Source: Tetragonia tetragonoides
Taxonomy: Eukaryota > Streptophyta > Magnoliopsida > Caryophyllales > Aizoaceae
Length of the DNA stretch: 64,000 bases
Direction of reading: 5' to 3'
Assembly (NCBI GenBank): GCA_038025085.1
Contig: CM076151.1
Span: forward strand, 7,321,001-7,385,000
Shown: in pieces, positions 54,201-64,000 of the stretch
Position numbering within the stretch: position 1 is the first letter of the stretch
Layout: every line of letters begins with the position of its first letter
The notes under the pieces: model-generated
What the model was told of the DNA's origin: nothing
Database searches by the model: none
What the model saw: the letters and a program-made list of their open reading frames with translations, nothing else
Translations under genes and position numbers: made by a program

Positions 54201-57200
54201 AAGAAGGTTAAACAACAACTGGAAATTCATACTCCAATTATCAACAACTATTCTTTGATCAGCCCTTCAACAAAATGGCTAAGGGCTTTGTTCAAAAGCA
54301 ATGGCCCATATTTATTAGTATAATGATCACCACTATATGGTAACCACTATAGAATTTTCGTTATTGAAGTTGCAACTACTCTGACTTGTGACAAAAAGGT
54401 GAAAATGTGGTCACTAGAACCTTCCTTTCTCAAAAAGAAGAGGGACAAACTATAAGATACAATCAACATTTCCCTAGTGCCTCCAAAGAGGCTCCATCCA
54501 AGTGGGGTAAGGTGGGGTCAACTGCAAGCAACAAACAACAAAGTTTGTTCTATGTGACCCATGATCCAATGCTCAACGACCATCTGCAACTTCACATCTA
54601 ATAAGAAGTGCACACAGTTTGATGAGACCTTTTAATATAGTCCATTATATTCCAGAGTCCAATAGAAATGGATATAAAGAATAAGATAATTGGTTTGAAT
54701 TGATTATGCCACTTAACTTTTTATTACATTCTGAAATTTAATCAGATAGTTTGCTTCAAGGATTTGTAACAGCAAACACTTCAACACTTGGTTTAATGAG
54801 ATATTGACATTCAAATTCACCTCATGAGCAACTCAGAGTATATCACATTTATCTGTGTAATATCATTCATCCACGTCATGAACAAGAGAAATTCACATGT
54901 AAAGCTACTAATTCAGAAAATTTCATACTTGTGGAATAGCACAGAAGCGAAAGATGTTATTATCCCGCAAAGCTGACATGTATACGAGGCAATCCTCCAC
55001 GTGTGATAAAGCATTTGTCACCATGTCATTTAAACACTGTACTGCCTTCTCTGAGTTCTCCTCATATTTCAATTCCTGCGTGACAATTTTTGAAATAAGT
55101 TGGCTGAAACTAATTATTTCACAACTTCTACAAACTTTTCTCTTCCTTTTTTTGAACTTCTTTGCCAGACGCCTCGACCGAACAGACAAAAGAAAAACGA
55201 GAATCACATTACACAAAATCACAAAGAAATGACTAACCTCAAGTTTGTCTACATATTTACTCCATATCTCTCGAGGCCAAAACATGCGACATTTTGGTAT
55301 CTCATTTATGTCTTCCAGATAATCACGAATGATGTTTGTTTTCTGCACATATTAGATAGAAAATAAACAATGCAACGTCAAATTAAACATGATCTACATC
55401 TACCAAGGTACTTACGCAAGGCTACGATCGAAAGGAAGTACCTGAAGAAATAAACCCATAGAATTGGAAAGAGCATCTGGAGCCAAGTCCTCTAAACCAG
55501 AGTTATGGAAAAGCTTTGACAACCCCAAACCAACAAGTCCGGCCACATAGTGGCAGTACTCATCATAGTCGTCAATTGTTTCGACCTATCAAATAAGGAT
55601 AACTTTTAAGGTAGAACATCTCAACCAACACATAAATAAGAAATGTCATAATCACAAAATATTATATAACTCATAGATTGTTTTAGATAATATGGGTGTC
55701 CAAGCTTTGCTTGACTAATCCCATGGGCCTTGAAGTTAACGACCGATAAAACCTCCAGTGACCCTGAACTCGTAGATTTTATCATTAAAAAAGAACCAAA
55801 CTTAGTTATGTAGCTTTCAACAACGAAGATGTTATCTCTCTCAATAACCCTTTACATATCTTTTTCGTTTTTATACTTTTATGTTGGTTTTCATAGCTTT
55901 TTTTCCTTCAATTACGGATACTGAGAGGAGATTTTATTCGATATAGAATCTTCTCTCTCTCCCGCTCCCTTGGTCACTATACTCATACCTTCCCTCTCTT
56001 TTTTCACTAATGGGAATGAGTATTTTTTTTTTTTATGGAATGTGTGTTTAATAACATTAGGGATGGAATATATATATTTAGTAATCATATATTCCTGTTT
56101 TCCTCTCTTATGCCTTTTTTTTTTACTTATTTAGATTGGTGGTTGGTTATTTTTGAATTTTGAACAGGGTGAGGGGGAGGGTGTTATTGAGGGAGTTTCA
56201 TTTGGGTTTTGGAGGGTTGTGGTGAACACTACATTCTTTTAATGTGTAGAGATTTATTTCTTGTGTTCAAGATCTGATTTTCAAAATCAATCCCTATTAT
56301 TCAATATATGGCCATATAGCATGATGCTACTACCTGATGGCGAAAGAAGAGTGGGTCCTGAATCTTGTTCAGCATCACAACATAAAAGCTATGAAGCACG
56401 GACACTCCAAATGGGTGCCGTGTCTCGTCGTGTCCAAACGTATTGGACACTATGACACGCCTTGGACACTTGGGACAGTTTGTCTGGTTTTCTCTCTCTC
56501 AAATTTTTTCTAAAACCTAAAATTCCTCCATTCTGCCGGCGCTTCTTCTAGTTCTCTATATCTTCATTGTTCACTCTTTTTCAGGGCACAATTACTACAT
56601 GTGGGAATATAATTTTCTGTTTTCTTTAATATTTTTAAGATTCAGTGCTTTCTTTGACGTGTCCGCGTATCCGGGATTTTAAGAATTGTCGTATCCCGTA
56701 TCCGCGTGTCTCGTGTCCGCGTACCCGTACTCGAGCTACCTAGCATAAAAGCTATATGTCTACAATATACTTCAACCAACTTCGTCTAGACATTTTATAT
56801 TGTCAATTTGAGCAATAAATGTCCACCAACCTTAGGTTGAACATCAATGAATGTTCATGTATTTATTGCTCTAAAGACACTACATGGGACAGACAGACGC
56901 ATCTGAAAGGAGAAAGCAGAAGATAGTTGCAGCAAGGGCACATGTTTCTCTAAGCAGAACTCAATAAGCATATGTTTTCTACTCAGTAAATTCAAAGTAT
57001 ATAGTTCTTCAATCAATAAATCTCCCTATCATGCATGGAAACAAACCTCTTGGCAGATAAACTTAGCCATTCCAGCACCCATCCTTTTGGTGATATCCTC
57101 AATTGCCTCTTGGTATCTGCATTATTAAATTTCATACATCACATGGTGGCCATGGATAAATTTAAGGAACCACATGCAATTAGATTATGACAATGAAGCA

Positions 57201-60200
57201 AATCCTACTGACTTTATAAACTAGTGACTACACTATGGTCTACGTTAAAGCACTGAGCTTTCCACACACAATTCAGGGTGTCCATTTGCATTAGTCTTCT
57301 CTTTCTAACCTCTTGGCTCTTGCATATACCATATGACTACTTTCACATGATTACATCATAAGGATGAACCACATTCATCCTCAGCCATTAGGTGAAAAAA
57401 TAGTATATAACTGCTTATTTTCATACCATACGGATACCGTAAGCATTAAGATGGCTCTTGTTTTGAGCACTGAAAGCAAGTCTTATGTTATAGAATACTG
57501 CAAACAGACAATAAAAATTGTTTAACATTCATATTTCATTCTATTGAGGCTTGATTTTTGCAAGATATATGCTGAAAACTGAACAGTATTCAGGAAACTG
57601 GAAAAGTTGTTTGCAGCGAGAGCCAGGATTACACTGATTCAACTTTCATGCGAGATATGGACAATAAACTAAAAAATGGCTCCATCTCAAGGACAAAAAA
57701 GGTATGCCATCAGGAATGCCATAGGCATGCTGAGTCATTTAGCAAGGTTAATGGCAGCATAGCTTCATTTCACATGAAGTTCAAAATTTTTAATTTATTG
57801 ATTTTGAGCTAAACCGTTGTTGGTGTGTAACTGCTAAGCTTTCAACACTTTGGAGAAAAGCAATTGTTTACATCTTCAAGCTCAATACACCTTAGTACAT
57901 ATAGATTCGAAATTATATCTGTACCACCTTAGTACATATAGATTCAAAAGATAGAAGCTTACCCTCTTTCAAGCTCCAGGAAAGCTGTCGAGACATGATG
58001 GAACTCGTCCATGAGAACTTTGTAGTTATTTGTACCACCTTAATACATGAAGAAACATCATACTAGCACTTGTTAATTTATTGAAACAAAAGATCAAGGA
58101 AAAGCAGAGCAAGAGAAAGAGAGATCCTTTGGAAACCAAAATGACAAGGCAGGGGACAAATTGGATGTTGATTTTTGCAGTTAGTCAGATGGCATTTTCT
58201 TCAAATAAATAGCAACACAAGAGTTTGAAGTCTCAAAAACTCAAGGAAGGCTGGATATGTCCCAAAGGCTAAATAGGATATCAAGTTAACATCATGACAG
58301 AGCTAAAAGGAGATGTATAATAAGGCTAATAATTTAAAAAAACGCGTTAGAGAAACAAAATTTGGACAACTGAAGAGAAAAACTTTACTCACATGAAAAA
58401 TGCCAGTCACGATCATATATGTGCTGATGAAAGGCTTTCAGGATTGGAATTTTGACATCTGTGGCTATGCTTGTATCATCCTCTGTATGGCAGCGCAGGA
58501 TAAAAATGTCAATTAGAGAGAGGAACAACATCTCGGCCTGATTATAAGATGCTTATCACTTTCTTTCTTTTTTATAGATAATGTGGTTGTCTGAGCTTTG
58601 CCCAACTTATCCCACGGGCCCTCAAGTTAATGGCAAGGAAAACTTGTAGTGGCCCTAAGGGGACGCGAACTAGGAACCTCTGGAATAGTTTCCCCAGGCT
58701 GAGCTACCAACTCAGGGACAGGGTTACATATTCACATAGTTTATAGCTGAACCTTTGTCACATGTGTAATAGTGTAAGCCACAGGGAAACAACAAATACA
58801 TTTCTTGTTTAACCTTGTTTTCCTTCCTTGATCCTCTCACTCACAAAACCATACTTTTTCAATAAGGGTCCAACAAAAACAGCTTCTCTACAATTGCAGG
58901 GGTAAGCAGCATACATCCAATTCCCCATTACCCAATAACCCACTATAGAGTCCATGCGTTACAGGCATGGTACTAACAAGAAAGCTCAATTGACAGGTCC
59001 TAGGCCTCTCATGGCTGGAGAGAGGAAAAGAGAAGTCCGTTAAGAGATAACACTTCTATTTACTCCACTGACCAAGAATTGAATTGTTAACTTTACCTAA
59101 TCAATAAAACATGATGTCCTAGGCACCACTCTACGTCTATAGAAAGCATGCAAAAATAAAACACAAGCAGAACTCAGCTAAATGTAGCATGCAATGGATA
59201 TAAATCATGGAAGAGACAAACCTACGGTGTCGAGGGCTCGAAGAACCAAATAAAAGACACATATCTGCAATACAATAAAGCAAAGCTAAGAAGCTAGACA
59301 AGGAAAAGAAGATTCCTTCAAATAATTTAGTCAAGTAACATAACATTACAAAAAAAGAAAATCACACAAAATTAAGATCAAGAAAGACATTCTAGCCTGA
59401 CCATCTATCTGAAATATGAACTGTAAGAATTAAAAACACTGCTACTGCATTTCACCGAGGAAACTTTTTAACAAACTATACACCTGCCCGATGGGAAGAG
59501 AAAGGGGAGAAAAATGGCTACAACACCCATGCAAGGGTATATGACAGTCGAGGAATATCGTAAAGAGCTAATAAATACTTAAATTGTCTATGTTTAGCAA
59601 ACATCATCCCGTGCAGTCGCTTTACGCATCCAATATAGGATAGTATGTTCATTCTTTAAGATTCATATATTCGACATCCCTTGCATGCTTAGAACATGAT
59701 AAGTGAAAGAAAGCATGACCCCAGATCCAATAACTCTTTGTTTTCAGCTTAATGATCAGGTCAACTGAATTCATTATCCAGGACATCTTCTGTAATATGT
59801 TTACACAATGCCAACTCGCTTTGAAAATTTTGGTATCTATGAACACATCAATTACAACTCATCTATACGCATAATCCCAACACCCCCACAAGGCCCCCGC
59901 CTAGAGCAACTTAGATGGGGGGAGCCGGGGAGGGGCAAATATAGGCAGCTAATCTTCATGAGAAAAGCATTAATCAACTGCCACTTCACAACAAATAAGT
60001 AGCAGCAGACAAATAAGAAGCAGCTAATCTAAAGTAGTTTAGAAAATTCTAATTTTTTTCCAGAGCATTCAAATAATGAATTTAGCAAATTAATTGAGGA
60101 TTGTAATCAAAGAGACATCAACTCAACCAGCAATAGGGAGAAGGAAGAAAAAGTAAAAACCTCTGGTCATTCATGTCATATACTTAATCACCATTCACCA

Positions 60201-61011
60201 CCATGTATGGTGTACTCCAAATTACTAAATTAGGACTCAATAGTACCATGTGATTCTAGCTGGTTAAACTAAACCTGATCTTATTTCAGGGAGACTGAAT
60301 ATAAATCAAATTAACAAAGGAAAATAAATAAATAAAACAACTACAGCTTTTATGAAAGTTCTATTAGAGTTATCCTACCCAGCCTACCATGCACCCATTT
60401 AAATATAATTATTATAATAAAAATAAATAAGAACCACGGCAGCCATTGCAGTTGCAGAGCAACAAATTTAAGCTCCATATCTCAATTAAATAGACAATCA
60501 GCTTCAAACAATGTTCCATCAATGAATTTACATTGAACCAACCTAATTTAGTGTACTTCAAAGCTTATAATCTAGTCGACTAGTTGCCATAGCATATGCT
60601 GATGATCAAATTCAAACCACCACATTGCAACATGAAAATATGTAAACCAATCTCATAATCAATAAGGAACATCACAATAAACCCTCCAACCCAAAATAAA
60701 CCCTCCAACCAAAAATAAACAATAAAATATAATAATAAGTTTTTCCTCGATTTCATCGCCAACCCAACAAGCTGAACCACAAACAACAATAGGAGAGAGA
60801 AAGAAAAGAGACATACAGCATTACGAAGCTCAGTGCCCAGCTGTTGGATAACAAGAGCGAAACTTCTAGAAACTTTATGAAGCATAGAATAACAGAAACA
60901 CCAATGGGGTTCTGGTGGGATCTGTTTTTCAGCGTTTTTCATCGCCATTTTTAGCTTCAATAATGGGTAAAACTCATCTGGGTGCTTCAAAATTGCCGCT
61001 AAACTCCCCAT
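51290..61011 (-). CDS. SQS: Squalene synthase (farnesyl-diphosphate farnesyltransferase), 13 exons
   Basis: ER-membrane enzyme that joins two farnesyl diphosphates into presqualene diphosphate and reduces it to squalene with NADPH, the first committed step to sterols and triterpenes. Exons (minus): 61011-60817, 59264-59222, 58482-58393, 58038-57963, 57116-57047, 55585-55442, 55342-55238, 55075-54929, 52791-52716, 51852-51764, 51638-51547, 51468-51423, 51346-51290. Every junction is GT..AG and in phase: 409 aa, the family length. Seen: [19 protein letters not shown] start; [14 protein letters not shown]; first Asp-rich motif LRALDTVEDD (D77-D82, split between exons 2 and 3); [10 protein letters not shown]; second motif RDYLEDI (D213-D217); FRFCAIPQ; C-terminal membrane anchor in exons 12-13 ([18 protein letters not shown]). 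Cys replaces the usual Gly in PHWGFCYS. Introns contain LINE, SINE and other insertions; no exon is damaged. Confidence 0.97.
53080..53575 (+). mobile_element. 5'-truncated LINE (L1-type) 3' end in SQS intron 8
   Basis: Plus-strand frames, broken by frameshifts and stops, read [16 protein letters not shown] and then [13 protein letters not shown], the zinc-binding C-terminal region typical of plant L1 reverse-transcriptase proteins, followed by a UTR-like end 'ttcattaatacagacattc'. Inserted antisense to SQS. No clear target duplication. Confidence 0.7.
55684..55775 (-). mobile_element. Truncated SINE in SQS intron 5
   Basis: The complement contains 'gggtcactggaggtttt...ggcccatgggattagtcaagcaaagc', matching the 3' half of the SINE at 46486-46662. 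The tRNA-like head is missing. Confidence 0.7.
56393..56743. mobile_element. 351-bp element flanked by a 12-bp direct repeat in SQS intron 5
   Basis: CATAAAAGCTAT stands immediately on both sides (56381-56392, 56744-56755). The ends are rich in GTGTCC/GGACAC motifs: 'gaagcacggacac...cgtgtctcgtcgtgtcc' at the left and 'gtgtccgcgta...gtgtctcgtgtccgcgtacccg' at the right, roughly inverted. Resembles the common plant 'cgtgtccgtgtcc' dispersed repeat. Class unresolved: the duplication is long for most DNA transposons. Confidence 0.6.
58566..58730 (-). mobile_element. tRNA-derived SINE in SQS intron 2
   Basis: The complement reads '...gttggtagctcagcctggggaaac' (A box) and 'ggttcctagttcgcgtcccc' (B box), then 'agggccactacaagttttcctt' and 'gggcccgtgggataagt', as in the SH3P2-like SINEs. 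Target duplication not resolved. Confidence 0.75.
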
Positions 61012-61824
61012 CTTTTTTTCTGGGATCAAAACTCTGATTGAGAATCGAAATGGGTAATTTGGAAAATCAGAGATTTCGAAGGAAATTTATTGTATTGACA
61101 ATTGGCTTTCTGGGTATTAGACGTAAGTGGCGTCAGGAGATCCCGCGAATTGAGTTCCAATTCCAAGTATATTATGAAGTAAAATAATAATAGTAATAAG
61201 ATATTATATGGATAAAGTGTCAATTGGGATGTTTTTGATAGGATTTTTTATAGACAAAGAATTAGCTGGTGGTGAATCAAAGTCACAGATGACAGATCAA
61301 AGATTTTTTTTTTGGTGGTTTTTGAGTTTTGGGGAGACTTTTGTTTTGTGTGACAAGAGAACGTGGTGCACGGTTGGAGAAGAGGCCAAGACAAAAGGGT
61401 ATGTATGTAACTTGTAAGTCCTCATGAATCATGAGGTGAGTTTTTTTTTTTTTTTTTGGTTACATAAGGAGAAAATGACTTTTGTATGTTCCGTCTTTTA
61501 TTGCCCGTATGTATGGTGTATGATATCCCTGGTCCTCCTTCAGTCCTTGTCAATGTCCTCCAAGGAGGAGTCGGACAGCTAGTATGAGTGTGTAAAATCA
61601 GGTTCGGTTTAGCCGTTTATTTTTTCAATCGGTTATCCTATTTTTCGGTTTGTTGACACCGACCCTAAAATCTAAATTGGATAATTATTTTGATTAATTG
61701 GTTAATCGATATTTTTTATTATACTTAAATTGAGTAACGGATTTTCGGGGGCGTTGAAGAAAGAAAAAGTAAAAAACAAAAAAATATCAATTTCTACAAA
61801 GTTCACAAGAAAATTGAGTGGTGA
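61012..61824. other. SQS upstream region
   Basis: Putative leader and promoter of SQS on the minus strand; no TATA box assigned with confidence. The rest is AT-rich and unassigned, with a T tract at about 61441-61459. Confidence 0.45.
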
Positions 61825-64000
61825 TCTATATAATTAGATTAAATCGCAATGATCAAATCAGAGCTCAAAAACGCAATCTATATAATTGGATTAAAACGCA
61901 ATGATCAATTGAGTGGTAATCTATATATTTAGATATGCTCAGTGCATAACTTTTCACACAGGAATTTTGAGAGTTCGGAGAATTATTTTTCAAAACTTGC
62001 TTCCACGTCAAACTTTTCAATTATATTATTAAGTTACGAAAAAAAAAATTACTATTTATCACAAATTGTAGCTATTTAATTTAATTTTTAATTAAAAATA
62101 CGCTGAAAAATAGAATTAAAAGTACGCTGAATTTTTTTATCACTTCAAAAATGGAAAAAATTATGAGACCTCACTATAATAGTAGAGAGGGCTTGGGGGT
62201 AGGTTTGGCGGCACGGGGTGATGGAGAGTCATGCTTTGTATTCAAAAACCGTGGATTAACCTCTGGTGTCCAGTAAGAGGCCTTGTAGCAATCTAGCTTA
62301 CTAAGGACCCAAAAACCTCCCCCGGGGGCCTCCCATGGCCCCTAGGGGTGTCCCGTGCGATGTAATGCGAAAATATCCACCTTCGTTTTGGGGCCTTCCG
62401 GAAGCTCAAAAAACATGGATTATAGCCTTCGTTTCCGGCTTCCCGGGTCTCAGGCGTCATTTTTGTCCAAACTTATTCGGGGGGTCTACCATGACCCTAG
62501 AGGACCCTCGGAGGGTCATCCGGATCCCCGAACTTCGATATCACCCATGTCTTTGGTGTTACGACTCTTACACCAGTGTCACGTAAAATGTCCTTCTAAA
62601 CCTACCAGAGACCAGATAAACGACTACAAGGGCCTCCCATGTCCCCTAGGGTTGTTTCGTGCGATGTGGTGCAAAAATATACACCTTCGTTCGGGCGCCT
62701 TCCGAAAGCCCAAAAAACGTGAATTACAACCTTCGTTTTCGGCTTCTCGGAATCCGGGTGTAATTTTTTACCAAACTTTTCCGGGGGGGTCTATCGTTGA
62801 CCCTAGAGGACCCTCGGTGCCCCAGGTTGGTCATCAAGATCCCAAACTTTGATATCACTCATGCCTTTGATGTTCGAACTTTTACACCAATGTCCCGTAA
62901 AATGCCCTTTCAAGCCTACCAAGGACCAGATAAGCGACCTCGAGGGACTCCCTTGTCACCTAGGGGTTTTCCGTGTGATGTGGTGCGAAAATATCGACCT
63001 TCGTTCTGGGACCTCCCGGAAGCCCAGAAAACGTGGATTACAGCCTTCGTTTTCACCTTCCGGGGGCCCAAGTGTCATTTTTGTCCAAACTTCTCCGGGG
63101 GGTCTATCATAACCCCAGAGGAATATCGGTGCCCCGAGAGTGACATCCGCATCTCCGAACTTCGATATCATCCATGCCTTCGGTGTTCCGGCCCTTACAT
63201 TGGTGTCCCGTAAAAAATGCCCTTACAAGCCTAATAGAGACCCAATAACGGACCCAGGGGCCTCTTATGTTCCCTAAAGATGTCCTGTGCGATGTGATGC
63301 GAAAATATCCACTTTCGTTTCGGGGCCTTTGATTTTCGCCTTTCCAAGCCCCAATTTTTGTTTTTGTGCAAACTTCTCCTGGTGATGTGTAGTCCCCCTA
63401 GAGGACCTTCGGTGCCTCGGGATAGTCATCTAGCTCCCCAAACTTTGATTTCACCCATGGGACATGAGACATGGGCGTTGGGATATGGGACATGGGCGTT
63501 GAGACATAGGACATGGGCCACCCAGATTTTATTTCAATAAAATTTTTGATGTATTTAGTTCATTTCGATCCATTGTCTACTATGATAATCTTTGGTAGAA
63601 GAACTTTTAACAGAGTATTCTGAAGTTTGTTGATAAAAGGCTAATAATCATTTTCTATAAGCACCCGGTCAAATATAGATCGAAGTTTACAGTATGACTA
63701 ATCATAAATGCAGCAAAAATGTCATTTAGGGGTAGATACCTCTAACTTTTATACGGGCATCACAAGCCAATGAATGACCCCCCCTTTTTTGTCAAATGCT
63801 AATACACAACCCGTGAATGACTATTACTATAACTGGAGGGCATCCCTCCCCCAACATTTTAATATTGCCCAAAATAAATTAAGAATTAGGTTGTAAATAA
63901 ACCTCTTCGAATCTCGCATTGTTGTTGTTTCAGTTTTATTTACCGTTAATATCTACTTCTTCCTTTTGATATCATTGTCGGAGATCAGCACTAACTTTCA
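61825..64000 (+). mobile_element. Satellite-bearing Helitron-like element, copy C (cut by window end)
   Basis: Begins GA|TCTATATAATTAGATTAAAT as copies A and B do. A second and third copy of the 5' terminus follow at about 61882 and 61920, suggesting nested or duplicated starts. From 62155 ('aaaaattatgagacctcactataatagtagagagg') it matches copy B at about 24901, then the array, then the shared 3' flank from 63515. The 3' hairpin and CTAG end lie beyond the window. Confidence 0.6.
62270..63470 (+). repeat. Tandem array C, ~310-bp unit, about 4 units
   Basis: GATATCACCCATG-type motifs at about 62537, 62850 and 63165, then a weaker one near 63447; steps of about 313 bp. Same unit and orientation as array B. 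Confidence 0.9.

Overview
This is nuclear DNA from a flowering plant. The genes have many short exons with GT..AG introns, the protein families are plant-type (CYP84A cytochrome P450, subfamily I GATA factor, SBT subtilase, SH3P2-like BAR/SH3 protein, squalene synthase), and plant transposons fill the space between them. The proteins look like those of a core eudicot. Abundant GAACTGAA-type repeats and a dispersed 'GACCGTCT' repeat make me lean to Caryophyllales (for example Amaranthaceae), but that is only a guess.

Layout. (1) 1-15 kb: a CYP84A (ferulate 5-hydroxylase type) gene on the minus strand with one frameshift and a transposon between its TATA box and start codon; then a Helitron-like element (5.9-9.7 kb) filled with a ~310-bp tandem repeat; then an intact two-exon GATA factor gene (12.3-13.7 kb). 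(2) 19.25-24.22 kb: a complete, apparently young Ty1/copia retrotransposon. (3) 24.35-27.09 kb: a second satellite-bearing Helitron-like element in the opposite orientation. (4) 27.47-31.6 kb: a second copy of the CYP84A-GATA segment, truncated at both ends. Here CYP84A is a fragment with a stop and an insertion, and GATA has lost its first exon start and promoter. (5) 32.6-41.1 kb: an 11-exon subtilase gene whose second intron hosts a 2.98-kb gag-only LTR element. (6) 43.6-48.2 kb: a 10-exon SH3P2-like gene, the only plus-strand host gene. (7) 49.4-50.4 kb: a small Helitron. (8) 51.3-61.0 kb: a 13-exon squalene synthase gene with LINE, SINE and other insertions in its introns. (9) 61.8 kb to the right edge: a third satellite-bearing Helitron-like element, cut by the window end.

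The host genes do not form a pathway together. F5H/CYP84A acts in syringyl lignin and sinapate synthesis, squalene synthase commits farnesyl diphosphate to sterols and triterpenes, SH3P2-like proteins act in membrane trafficking and autophagy, and the subtilase is a secreted protease. All three intact multi-exon genes were assembled by hand from splice sites; every junction keeps frame, giving predicted proteins of 774 (subtilase), 369 (SH3P2-like) and 409 aa (squalene synthase).

The most interesting signal is mobile-DNA structure. Three copies of one Helitron-like family each carry 4-9 units of the same GC-rich ~310-bp tandem repeat, and the CYP84A-GATA duplication gives natural 'empty sites' that date and delimit several insertions to the base.
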